Below, piece after piece: positions 14,868-22,333 of a DNA stretch of 27,743 bases. Each line of letters begins with the position of its first letter. Position 1 is the stretch's first letter. The notes below the pieces were generated by a model that ran no database searches, was not told the origin of the DNA, and saw nothing but the letters and a program-made list of their open reading frames with translations. Origin of the DNA: CAYNNP01 sp964398215 (GTDB lineage Bacteria; Planctomycetota; Planctomycetia; Pirellulales; Pirellulaceae). A program made the position numbers and the translations under genes. Location of the stretch: NCBI GenBank assembly GCA_964398215.1, contig CAYNNP010000060.1, forward strand, positions 1-27,743. Reading direction: 5' to 3'.

Positions 14868-15638
14868 ATGGCAGAACACCTGCAAGAAAAAAAGCATGCT
14901 CCTACCGCTCGTCGCCGCAAGAAGGCGCGTGAGTCGGGACAAGTTGCCAAGAGTCAAGAACTTTCTTCCGCCGCCATGCTGCTGATTGCGATCGGTTGCC
15001 TTTGGTATTTCGGTGGAACGATGGCTGGCCACTTGGCGGCAACGATGACAGAAACTTTCTCTAATCCACAACTTGGCGGCTACGACATTGCCTCGGCACA
15101 ACACTCATTCATGCGAATAGGAGCGAGGCTATTTTACGCAGCCGCGCCGCTGCTGTTGACGCTGATGGGCTGCGCGATCTTGGTAAACATTTCACAAACG
15201 GGTTTCATTTTTTCGCTCTCGCGAGCCACCCCCAAACTCAAGCATATCAATCCGTTTTCGGGTGCCGCACGCATCCTGTCTTTAGGATCTTTGGGGAAAC
15301 TTGGCTTTGGATTGGTCAAGTTGACCGCCATCATCGCGGTAGCCTACATCGCTGCATCGCATTACGTAGGGCGTTTGATCCACATGGGCAGCTATTCATT
15401 GCCACAAATCGCTCAAGTCCTGTTCGAGAGCATTCTGGGCGTTTGCCTCTGGATTGGGCTCGGATTATTGCTACTTTCGCTTATCGACTATGCCGTCCAA
15501 CGCTGGCGTCATGAACAAGAACTGATGATGACCGACGAAGAACTTCGCGAGGAAATGCGGGAAATTGAGGGCGATCCGATCATGGTCAACCACCGCCGAA
15601 TGCTCCAGAAAAAGCTCGTGGTTCAGCAAAGCCGCTAA
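14868..15638 (+). CDS. flhB: FlhB-like export protein lacking the autocleavable C-terminal domain
   Basis: FlhB normally has a four-helix membrane domain that wraps the gate and a cytoplasmic domain that self-cleaves at NPTH to switch substrate class. This protein has the FlhB N-terminus (MAEHLQEKKHAPTARRRKKARESGQ, with the family's T.RR..KARE.GQVAKS), four membrane helices and the linker RWRHEQELMMTDEELREEMREIEGDP, then ends at HRRMLQKKLVVQQSR. At 256 residues it is about 100 short of typical FlhB (about 350-380) and has no NPTH. None of the three plus frames after the stop (15639-15720) encodes NPTH or a recognisable continuation. It may be lineage-specific, or the C-domain may be encoded elsewhere as an FlhX-type protein; a truncating mutation is the alternative. 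Confidence 0.9.
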   Translation: MAEHLQEKKHAPTARRRKKARESGQVAKSQELSSAAMLLIAIGCLWYFGGTMAGHLAATMTETFSNPQLGGYDIASAQHSFMRIGARLFYAAAPLLLTLMGCAILVNISQTGFIFSLSRATPKLKHINPFSGAARILSLGSLGKLGFGLVKLTAIIAVAYIAASHYVGRLIHMGSYSLPQIAQVLFESILGVCLWIGLGLLLLSLIDYAVQRWRHEQELMMTDEELREEMREIEGDPIMVNHRRMLQKKLVVQQSR

Positions 15639-15684
15639 ATGCACAAGGCGTTTTATCGGCCAAAGACAAATTACGATCCAACCA

Positions 15685-15714
15685 TTGACGCCCCAACGCT
15701 CGGGTGTCTAACAT
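15685..15714 (+). promoter_or_regulatory. Candidate promoter of the leuA leader
   Basis: TTGACG (15685-15690, 5/6 of the -35 consensus) is followed after 18 bases by TAACAT (15709-15714, 4/6 of the -10 consensus). The predicted transcription start, 6-7 bases later, is at about 15721, the A of the leader peptide ATG, so the leader peptide could be on a leaderless mRNA. Confidence 0.45.
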
Positions 15715-15720
15715 AAGGCC

Positions 15721-15780
15721 ATGACTCGCACACCAATTATCTTGTCGCTACTGCTGGGACGCCTTAACGGCGGGCGATAA
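15721..15780 (+). CDS. Leucine-rich leader peptide of the leuA attenuator
   Basis: The 19-codon open frame encodes MTRTPIILSLLLGRLNGGR, then TAA. Five of 19 residues are Leu (codons TTG, CTA, CTG, CTG, CTT) with two adjacent Ile. It sits 35 bases before a strong intrinsic terminator that itself precedes leuA. This is the arrangement of classical amino acid attenuation: ribosomes stalled at Leu codons would favour an antiterminator. Its first 8 bases, ATGACTCG, are the exact reverse complement of 15794-15801, so the leader start also takes part in folding. It has almost no SD of its own (AAGG only 2 bases upstream), consistent with leaderless translation. Its length matches known leu/ilv leaders. 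Confidence 0.75.
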   Translation: MTRTPIILSLLLGRLNGGR

Positions 15781-15814
15781 GGGTTTGGACTTACGAGTCA
15801 TATCATCGAACACG

Positions 15815-15846
15815 AACCCGAGTCGCCCAGCGACTCGGGTTTTTTT
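15815..15846 (+). terminator. Attenuator terminator of leuA
   Basis: AACCCGAGTCG (15815-15825) pairs with CGACTCGGGTT (15831-15841) across a 5-base loop, followed by T to 15846. It lies between the leader peptide and leuA on the coding strand. A competing helix can form between GGGTTT (15781-15786) and GAACCC (15814-15819, one G-U pair), which would remove half of the left arm. GGGTTT lies immediately after the leader stop codon, where a terminating ribosome would cover it. Confidence 0.88.
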
Positions 15847-15894
15847 ATGCTTGACCCCAGATCGCTAGACGATGATTCCCAACAAGGACATCTA

Positions 15895-17475
15895 ATGTCG
15901 CAAACTGCTCCCAACCAAAATTCAACATCGATGGCAACCAACACCTCTGAAAAACGTCAGATCCGGATCTTTGACACCACACTGCGTGACGGTGAACAGT
16001 CGCCGGGCGCTAGCATGAACCTATCAGAGAAGCTTGAAGTCGCGCAAATGCTGACGGACTTGGGTGTCGATATCATCGAAGCCGGATTCCCCATCGCATC
16101 GCCCGGAGACTTCGAAGCGGTCAAGCAGATTGCTCAAACCGTTCGCGGGTCAACGATATGTGGGCTTGCGCGCTGCAGTGACAAGGACATTGATGCAGCT
16201 TGGAATGCTGTGAAATATGCACCGTCATCACGAATTCATGTCTTTTTAGCTACCAGCGCGATCCACCGTGAATTCAAACTGCGAATGACTCCCGACGAGA
16301 TCGTGGAACGAGCAGTGGCAGGCGTCAAGCGAGCCGTTGATTACTGCGATGATGTGGAGTTTTCGCCAGAGGACGCGTGTCGAACTGAATACGATTTCTT
16401 GTGCCGCGTGGTAGAGGCGGCCATTGATGCCGGAGCCACAACAATCAACATTCCGGACACCGTTGGTTACGCCACGCCAGGCGAAGTTTACGACCGAATC
16501 CGAATGCTGATCGATCGTGTTCCCAACATGGACAAAGCGATCATCAGCACTCATTGCCATGATGATTTGGGATTGGCGGTCGCCAACAGCTTGGCGGGTG
16601 TGGCAGCCGGAGCCGGGCAGATCGAATGCACCATCAACGGGATCGGCGAAAGAGCGGGCAATGCCGCGCTGGAAGAAATCGTGATGGCGATGAAAACTCG
16701 GAACGATTTCTTCAATTGCGAAACGCGAATCGATTCGACAAGACTGGTCCCAGCAAGTCGTCTGGTAAGCAAAACAACGGGCATGAATGTTCAGCGAAAC
16801 AAAGCGATTGTTGGCCGCAACGCTTTCGCACACGAATCGGGCATCCACCAAGACGGCATGCTGAAGGAACGGACAACTTATGAGATCATGTCTCCCGAAG
16901 AAGTTGGTTTCTCCAAGACCGATTTGGTACTTGGCAAGCACAGTGGCCGGGCGGCTTTAGCAGACCGCGCCAAAACGCTTGGCTACAGCATGACTGGCGA
17001 GCAGCTGCAAACTGTTTTTGAAGAATTCAAGGTGTTGGCAGATAAGAAAAAGGAGATCTATGACGGCGATATCGTTGCTTTGATTCAAAAACAGATCAGC
17101 ACCGATGTGAACGAACAATGGAGTCTTGACTCGTATGAAGTCACAAGCGGAACGACGCTTGAACCCAAAGTACGCGTGACGCTCAAACATGGCGACCAAG
17201 CGCACACCGAAGAAGTCCAGCAGGGTGACGGCCCCGTGGATGCCGCTTTTTGGGCGGTAGAAAAAATCACCGGCATCAAGGTTGTGTGCAAGGATTTTCG
17301 GGTTCGCAGTGCAACCCTCGGGCGTGATGCGATCGCGGAAGTGAACCTTGAAGTCGACCACAAAGGCAAGGTCTATCGCGGAGTCGGTGTCAACACGGAT
17401 AGTGTGGAAAGTACGATCGCTGCGCTATTGAACGCCATCAACCGAATCATCTCGGAAAAAGATCTAAAGTCCTAG
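15895..17475 (+). CDS. leuA: 2-isopropylmalate synthase
   Basis: First committed enzyme of leucine synthesis, condensing acetyl-CoA with 2-oxoisovalerate. ATG 15895 (AAGGA at 15883-15887) gives 526 residues, normal for the long LeuA form. The TIM-barrel carries DTTLRDGEQSPG at 27-38 and metal-binding H220-C-H222 in STHCHDDLG, followed by ECTINGIGERAGNAALEE. HESGIHQDGM is in the linker, and the C-terminal allosteric domain is about 395-526. An in-frame ATG 48 bases earlier (15847) abuts the T-tract of the attenuator terminator and is disfavoured. Regulation by leader-peptide attenuation is strongly suggested; leucine feedback at the C-terminal domain is typical of the family. It is monocistronic here: the next gene is convergent. 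Confidence 0.96.
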   Translation: MSQTAPNQNSTSMATNTSEKRQIRIFDTTLRDGEQSPGASMNLSEKLEVAQMLTDLGVDIIEAGFPIASPGDFEAVKQIAQTVRGSTICGLARCSDKDIDAAWNAVKYAPSSRIHVFLATSAIHREFKLRMTPDEIVERAVAGVKRAVDYCDDVEFSPEDACRTEYDFLCRVVEAAIDAGATTINIPDTVGYATPGEVYDRIRMLIDRVPNMDKAIISTHCHDDLGLAVANSLAGVAAGAGQIECTINGIGERAGNAALEEIVMAMKTRNDFFNCETRIDSTRLVPASRLVSKTTGMNVQRNKAIVGRNAFAHESGIHQDGMLKERTTYEIMSPEEVGFSKTDLVLGKHSGRAALADRAKTLGYSMTGEQLQTVFEEFKVLADKKKEIYDGDIVALIQKQISTDVNEQWSLDSYEVTSGTTLEPKVRVTLKHGDQAHTEEVQQGDGPVDAAFWAVEKITGIKVVCKDFRVRSATLGRDAIAEVNLEVDHKGKVYRGVGVNTDSVESTIAALLNAINRIISEKDLKS

Positions 17476-17499
17476 CGATCGAAAATCATGACTGCGGAG

Positions 17500-17532
17500 C
17501 CCGGGACTTGCTTACTTGCTCAAGTCCTCGGG
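17500..17532. terminator. Imperfect hairpin at the convergent leuA / uronate-isomerase junction
   Basis: CCCGGGACTTG (17500-17510) and CAAGTCCTCGGG (17521-17532) form an 11-bp stem with one bulged base and a 10-base loop. It overlaps the last codons of the minus-strand gene. There is no T-tract on the leuA side, so it would be a weak or bidirectional end at best. Confidence 0.35.
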
Positions 17533-20433
17533 ATCTTGCCAATCGATTGTTTCCTGGATGTTTTCTAGTTCTTCAAAGACGCCCTCGCCGAACGACGGCC
17601 CATCGGATTCTTCAACGGGAAACCGTAGTTCGCCGGTATGTGGATCGGCTTGCAGCTTCATTGAATCCTCGCTGACATCAAATCCTTGGTCGCTTGAAGT
17701 ATGATCGGCTAGATCAACTTCGATCACATCTGGCTCCGTGTCTGGCTCACTGGACAGCAAATCACCAACGTCCAGCGGCGCGTCATCGGCATCCATCTCT
17801 ATTTGATCAGCATCCGGCATTCGGTCTAAAACTGAATCATCAATCAACTCGACATCGTCCACCTCGGTGGCTTGGATTTCGTCGATCGTGGGTGACGGAT
17901 CAAGCTCAACAGGCGGATCCTCTTCACCCAACGTTGATCCATCTTCCAAGTCAGGCTCGTTGGCGACTTCCATCAAGCTGGATTCGTCTTTGGTCTGTTC
18001 GTCGAAAACAGATGCGTCATCGTCGCCCTCATCCAAATCATCTTCCGACCAAGTATCCGAGGTCGCGGGGTCTACATTCTCGACAACATTCTGGTATGGC
18101 TGTTCGTAGACACCAGCTACCTGCCCAAGATCTGTTTGCCAAGTCGGCTCGGGATACTCGATCGCCGGCTGCTCCAACGCGGGNNNNNNNNNNNNNNNNN
18201 NNNNNNNNNNNNNNNNNNNNNNNNNNNNNNNNNNNNNNNNNNNNNNNNNNNNNNNNNNNNNNNNNNNNNNNNNNNNNNNNNNNTCTTCAAACTCGGTTTG
18301 GTCAACGGTTTCCAAATAGGCTGGATCTGTTTCTGCAGGATCGTCAATCGTGTCTTCAACCAACGATTCTTCGTCCAACTCATCATCGGATTCCGTCAAT
18401 TCCGTCGCAGCTTCTTCGTGATCGTATTCATCCACTTCTTCCGCAGCAGGTTCATCCACTTCGTCTGCCGCGCTGTCTTGGGAAGCGAACATTCCAGCTG
18501 CGCCAGCAGCCAATGCCGCGGCACCGGTGGCGACACCAGGTAATATCGAACCCGACGAATCATCTTCTTCGTCAGCAGTTTCATCGCTTGGTTGTTCGTA
18601 TCCACTGGATTCAGACACCTCGTCGACAAACTCTTGCTCGTTCTCAACCAACGATTCTTCAACCAACTCATCATCGGGTTCCGTCAATTCCGCCGCAGCT
18701 TCTTCGTGATCGTATTCATCCACTTCGTCCGCGGCGGCAGGTTCATTGACTTCGTCTGCCGCACTGCCTTGGGAAGCGAACATTCCAGCCGCGCCAGCAG
18801 CCAATGCCGCGGCACCGGTGGCGACACCCGGCAATATCGAGCCCGACGAACCATCTTCTTCGTCAGCAGTTTCATCGCTTGGTTGTTCGTATCCACTAGA
18901 TTCGGACACCTCGTCGACAAACTCTTGCTCGCCTTCAACAACAATTTCTTCTTCGACAATCTCAACAACACTATCCGTTTCATCATCTACTGTGGATTCT
19001 GACTCAGGCACCTCCTCCTCATAGGACAACTGAGCCTCATCGTCATCCAGCCATTCGCTGTCGGTGCCAACACCCTCGGTACCCAATGCAATTGTTTCGG
19101 CGACAAAAGCGTTTCCATTCTCATCGTCGTCAATGGGCTCTTCGACAGACGATCCAAAAATTTCGTCAACGTTATCGCGCAGAACCTGACGACCAAGCTC
19201 AATTGCGCGTTCTTCGCTCCAACCGTTTGCAACCACAAACTCATCCGCCAGAACACCCGCCAACACTCGGCGGTACATATCGAATTTCGGCCAAACGAAT
19301 TCCAGTTTGTAGGCGTCGCTGTAGTATCCGATTTGATTGTTGCGTGGCACAGCTTCCAAGCGTGCCGTTGCATCGCGCCGAATGAACGAAGGCGTGTTGC
19401 TATACCACCAATGCCCATTGGTAATCACATTCGGAAAAATCCATGCGTAGCTGCACAACTCTTGATTCGTGACGCTTGCCAATACCGAAACCGGAAACTT
19501 GACATCGGAAAATGTGCCGAACAATTCACGATATTGAATCATCGAAACCCGGCTGTCATAAAGGTCTTGACCCTGATAGACACCCTTCGGATAGACGCCA
19601 CGGTTCACACCAATCATCAAATCAAAAGGTAGATTGTGGTGGTCGCACAACTCTGCCAAGGTCCAAAAGATTCGCCGCGAAACAGCTACTTGATCCGCTT
19701 CCGACGAACTTGCACCAAGCCGCATCACTTGATCCAAAGCGATCGACGCGCGACCATCCCCGATGGGCTTGGGTTCAAAACTCGGCGGCAACGAAATCGC
19801 ACATGCTTTCGCACCAGAAGCCACAAAATGCTCGAAGCGTTGTTCCAGCGAGGCACGCAAACTCGACAAAGACCCATCCAATTCGATACCCGTACACGCT
19901 TGCAATCGCTCCTGAGTCTCGCGCTTGCCAAGATGGAAAACCAAATCGTCAGTGCGCAAGCATGGAATGTAGGTTGACGTATCAAAACCTTCCAGGTCAT
20001 CGTCAAAATCATTCGTCAAGAACACAGCGGCAACGTTACTTTTATCCAAGACCGTTTGCGCCCACTCCGCGCCGCTCATGCGTTCCTCGGCCGCATCGTA
20101 CAAAGCTTCCCAGTTCGAATCATCAATCACAGAATCTTCAAAACCAAAAAACTCACGGCAGATATCAATTAGCCATCGATAGTTCGCCGTGTTCTCGATG
20201 TTCGGAAGCCCTCGCACCAAACGGCGGACCAGCTCACGCGGCCCAATGTCGGACTCTTCGATTTCCTCACGCGGCATGCCCGCCGAATGCACCAATTCGG
20301 TGTAGTAGTGGTAGCCCAAGATATCCGCCAAAGTGCTGGACGCAGGGCTGTGTGGATTGATGTGGGTGTGCGGATCAACCAACCGAATAGCAGAGAGTGC
20401 TTCGTAGATGGAGTCGCGAGCTGACTGGGACAT
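17512..20433 (-). CDS. Uronate-isomerase-like amidohydrolase-fold protein with long acidic, repeat-bearing C-terminal extension
   Basis: The first 425 or so residues resemble glucuronate/uronate isomerase (UxaC-type, amidohydrolase superfamily). They have D20-P-H22-T-H24 as the metal-binding HxH, LADILGYHYYTELV, and NVITNGHWWYSN and VLADEFVVANGWSEERA late in the domain. The reaction in this family is aldose-ketose isomerisation of uronates; the substrate here is unknown. After residue 430 the protein is highly acidic (Asp/Glu/Ser) for another 540 residues. It includes two 96-97-residue repeats, each with a hydrophobic stretch SILPGVATGAAALAAGAAG (I533-A553 and I630-A650). Typical UxaC is about 470 residues, so half of this protein is extra. 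No signal peptide. ATG 20433 is preferred to TTG 20445. Residues about 717-751 are an assembly gap, so continuity with the acidic C-terminus is likely but unproven. Confidence 0.75.
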   Translation of the reverse strand: MSQSARDSIYEALSAIRLVDPHTHINPHSPASSTLADILGYHYYTELVHSAGMPREEIEESDIGPRELVRRLVRGLPNIENTANYRWLIDICREFFGFEDSVIDDSNWEALYDAAEERMSGAEWAQTVLDKSNVAAVFLTNDFDDDLEGFDTSTYIPCLRTDDLVFHLGKRETQERLQACTGIELDGSLSSLRASLEQRFEHFVASGAKACAISLPPSFEPKPIGDGRASIALDQVMRLGASSSEADQVAVSRRIFWTLAELCDHHNLPFDLMIGVNRGVYPKGVYQGQDLYDSRVSMIQYRELFGTFSDVKFPVSVLASVTNQELCSYAWIFPNVITNGHWWYSNTPSFIRRDATARLEAVPRNNQIGYYSDAYKLEFVWPKFDMYRRVLAGVLADEFVVANGWSEERAIELGRQVLRDNVDEIFGSSVEEPIDDDENGNAFVAETIALGTEGVGTDSEWLDDDEAQLSYEEEVPESESTVDDETDSVVEIVEEEIVVEGEQEFVDEVSESSGYEQPSDETADEEDGSSGSILPGVATGAAALAAGAAGMFASQGSAADEVNEPAAADEVDEYDHEEAAAELTEPDDELVEESLVENEQEFVDEVSESSGYEQPSDETADEEDDSSGSILPGVATGAAALAAGAAGMFASQDSAADEVDEPAAEEVDEYDHEEAATELTESDDELDEESLVEDTIDDPAETDPAYLETVDQTEFEXXXXXXXXXXXXXXXXXXXXXXXXXXXXXXXXXXPALEQPAIEYPEPTWQTDLGQVAGVYEQPYQNVVENVDPATSDTWSEDDLDEGDDDASVFDEQTKDESSLMEVANEPDLEDGSTLGEEDPPVELDPSPTIDEIQATEVDDVELIDDSVLDRMPDADQIEMDADDAPLDVGDLLSSEPDTEPDVIEVDLADHTSSDQGFDVSEDSMKLQADPHTGELRFPVEESDGPSFGEGVFEELENIQETIDWQDPEDLSK
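18184..18283. other. Assembly gap (100 N) inside the acidic extension
   Basis: Exactly 100 N. Acidic coding sequence continues on both sides on the minus strand. The gap lies about 75 bases beyond the second copy of a long tandem repeat, so further repeat copies may be missing. The reading frame across it is not known, because 100 is a placeholder and not a multiple of three. Confidence 0.95.
18357..18935 (-). repeat. Two tandem coding repeats, 288 and 291 bases
   Basis: Copy one in protein order is about 18645-18935 and copy two about 18357-18644. They are nearly identical at DNA level; the period differs by one codon (EPAAADEV against EPAAEEV). Each encodes EQEFVDEVSESSGYEQPSDE, then DEED.SSGSILPGVATGAAA..., then a DEYDHEEAA...ESLVE acidic end. 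The high DNA identity, including silent sites, indicates recent duplication or gene conversion. Confidence 0.9.
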
Positions 20434-20790
20434 ATCGATGGACAACTAAAAAGAACAAGTGGAGTTATGATTGGATGCAACCTGTTTCCAATCCACAAGA
20501 TACTTGCAAAGCGCCTTTAACGCTCCCGTTCTATCGCGACAGAGGGGCAACAAACCAGAAAAACGCCCGATTATCCCGCGAAATCGAACAACTCAGGTGC
20601 TAATTCGATTCCAAACTGCCAAGCCTGCCGCACCGCGATTCTTGTATCGATTCGTCGGTTTATGTCGACTGTTGAAAGCAACCGGCTTCGGGATTCGCAG
20701 AATTGTTTTCGCTGGCACATTCTGATTGTTACAATGGAATCTGTCGCACAGAAACGCGAGCACCAGATCTATTGGCAGGAGTTAGTGAAA
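20434..20790. other. Divergent intergenic region before htrA
   Basis: These 357 bases separate the uronate-isomerase-like gene from htrA. The plus frame of htrA is open back to 20662, but no domain or SD supports those codons. A candidate extended -10 promoter for htrA lies at 20727-20735. I see no gene, RNA or repeat in the rest. Confidence 0.4.
20727..20735 (+). promoter_or_regulatory. Extended -10 promoter candidate for htrA
   Basis: TGTTACAAT is an extended -10 (TGn plus TACAAT, 5/6). The transcript would start near 20742, 49 bases before the ATG at 20791, which agrees with choosing that start. No convincing -35 is present, as is usual for extended -10 promoters. Confidence 0.4.
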
Positions 20791-22194
20791 ATGGGTTTCG
20801 ATGAAGAACCGAAAAATCCTCTGCCTAACACTCCAGACCCAACTGGTGAAACGCTCGACCCACATCTCCAACCGAATCAATCTGATGATACGGATACCTT
20901 CATCCAAAGAATCGATGCCCCTAGTAGTGCGAGTGCGCTGAATCAAGAACACTACACTCCGTCATTGACGACCATCAACGCAGAAGAAGATCAGAAGCTT
21001 GATCCTGCAAAGCCAAAAATGGCTCGGCAAAGCAAAACCAAGGCTGGCGAATCAACCGGCCGACGCATCGATCCCATCATCCAAAGCTTCATGTTGATGG
21101 TCACAATGGGAGTGATGCTTTTAGCTGCTCGCTTTGCTGTTCCCGGTATCGTTGAAGAGATCCGCTACGCGTGGCACCGCGGTGAATTAAGAGCGGAATA
21201 CGAAACAGGAACCGAGGGGCTGAAAAACGTTTCACTCGACGCGCTTAGCGAAGCCTACCAGATGGTGACCGCCGCAGTCGGACCAAGCGTAGTTCACATT
21301 GACGTCAAACGATCACCTACCACTGCTAACGAACAAGTCCTGGCGCTTCACGTCCCGCAGCCATCAGACCAGGGCAGCGGAGCCGTGATTGACATCGAAG
21401 GCTACATCCTGACCAACCGGCACGTTATCGCCGACGGCAACGAAATCACAGTCACACTCAGCGACGGCCGGCGAGTCCCCGCTGCGCTGGTCGGCAGCGA
21501 TTCCTTGACCGACCTAGCTGTGTTGAAAGTAGACGCCGATGGGCTGATACCGATTAAATGGGGCAATAGCGATCGGTGCCGTGTCGGGTCGCCAGTCTGG
21601 GCCGTCGGCAGTCCATTTGGACTCGACCGAACCGTAACATTTGGAATCTTAAGCGGCAAGCATCGAAAGGTGCGTGCCAGTACTCAGTGGCAAGACTTCA
21701 TGCAAAGTGATGTTGCTGTGAACCCAGGTAACAGTGGTGGCCCGTTGGTTGATTCCCGAGGAACGATGATCGGAATCAACACTGCGATTGTTGGCGATAC
21801 CTACCAAGGCGTCAGTTTTTCGATTCCCAGTTCTGTCGCCAAGAAAGTGTATGAAGGAATTCTCAAAACCGGGCGCATGCAACGCGGTTGGCTAGGCGTC
21901 GCTCTAACGGAAGTCCCCGACGATCTGCTGGTCGGCAACAAACCAAGAATCCGTGGTGCCTTAGTATCCGGAATCGCAGAAGGACCCTCACCCGCTGCGG
22001 CCGCGGGCATCACCCAGGATGACATCATCGTCGAAATAGACGAACAAGAAATCCGAGACGTCGGCCACCTCATGCGGATCATCGGAAGCACAACGGTCAA
22101 TTCCACCGTGAACGTAAAAGTCGTCCGAGATTCGGCCGAATTGACGTTCGCTGTGCGGTTAAATGCCCGCCCTGCCGAGTTCAATGCCCCATAA
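20791..22194 (+). CDS. Membrane-anchored HtrA/DegS-type serine protease with one PDZ domain
   Basis: Periplasmic quality-control or signalling protease. ATG 20791 is supported by AGGAG at 20777-20781; it gives 467 residues. A cytoplasmic Pro/Thr-rich segment of about 90 residues precedes one transmembrane helix (about 101-120, FMLMVTMGVMLLAARFAV). The trypsin-like domain has an intact triad: H211 in TNRHVIADG, D241 in LTDLAVLKVD and S315 in NPGNSGGPLV. A single C-terminal PDZ domain (about 365-455) carries RGWLGVAL and GPSPAAAAGITQDDIIVEI. One PDZ plus an N-terminal anchor is DegS-like; DegP has two PDZ domains. The substrate is unknown. The neighbours give no clear functional link. Confidence 0.93.
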   Translation: MGFDEEPKNPLPNTPDPTGETLDPHLQPNQSDDTDTFIQRIDAPSSASALNQEHYTPSLTTINAEEDQKLDPAKPKMARQSKTKAGESTGRRIDPIIQSFMLMVTMGVMLLAARFAVPGIVEEIRYAWHRGELRAEYETGTEGLKNVSLDALSEAYQMVTAAVGPSVVHIDVKRSPTTANEQVLALHVPQPSDQGSGAVIDIEGYILTNRHVIADGNEITVTLSDGRRVPAALVGSDSLTDLAVLKVDADGLIPIKWGNSDRCRVGSPVWAVGSPFGLDRTVTFGILSGKHRKVRASTQWQDFMQSDVAVNPGNSGGPLVDSRGTMIGINTAIVGDTYQGVSFSIPSSVAKKVYEGILKTGRMQRGWLGVALTEVPDDLLVGNKPRIRGALVSGIAEGPSPAAAAGITQDDIIVEIDEQEIRDVGHLMRIIGSTTVNSTVNVKVVRDSAELTFAVRLNARPAEFNAP

Positions 22195-22212
22195 AACCGC
22201 ATTGCGCGTTTT
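22193..22212 (+). terminator. Weak terminator-like hairpin at the htrA stop
   Basis: AAAACCGC (22193-22200) pairs with GCG, C bulge, GTTTT (22204-22212) across ATT, starting within the htrA stop codon. The T-run is part of the stem, so efficiency is doubtful. Confidence 0.35.
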
Positions 22213-22248
22213 ACAATAGTTGGCAATCAAATTCTGTACTTCTACGCC

Positions 22249-22254
22249 TATAAT
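22249..22254 (+). promoter_or_regulatory. Perfect -10 hexamer upstream of the FGE-like gene
   Basis: TATAAT matches the -10 consensus exactly, 80 bases before ATG 22334. The best -35 candidate, TTGGCA at 22220-22225, is 23 bases away, too far for a standard promoter. The box lies inside the longest open frame, which supports the downstream ATG. Confidence 0.35.
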
Positions 22255-22333
22255 GTTCGTAGGCACGCTCTGTAGCCCCCGCGCGCTCAGGCTGCCTCGA
22301 CACAAAAAACCACTTTCATTTTGTCTTAGCTCC

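Noticed and set aside
15847..15894. 16-codon N-terminal extension of leuA from ATG 15847
   Set aside because: This ATG abuts the T-tract of the attenuator terminator. ATG 15895 has an upstream AAGGA and a typical LeuA N-terminal length.
16246..16941. Minus-strand open frame of 231 codons inside leuA
   Set aside because: It lies entirely antisense to the conserved LeuA barrel, with no start context or domain.
17694..18749. Long plus-strand open frame opposite the acidic tail
   Set aside because: It is rich in Arg, His, Pro and Gln, the antisense reading of Asp/Glu/Ser codons. It has no domain and spans the N gap. A shadow of the minus-strand gene.
19512..20360. Plus-strand open frame of 282 codons opposite the uronate-isomerase domain
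   Set aside because: Composition is typical of an antisense shadow and there is no recognisable motif, while the minus strand carries a clear conserved domain.
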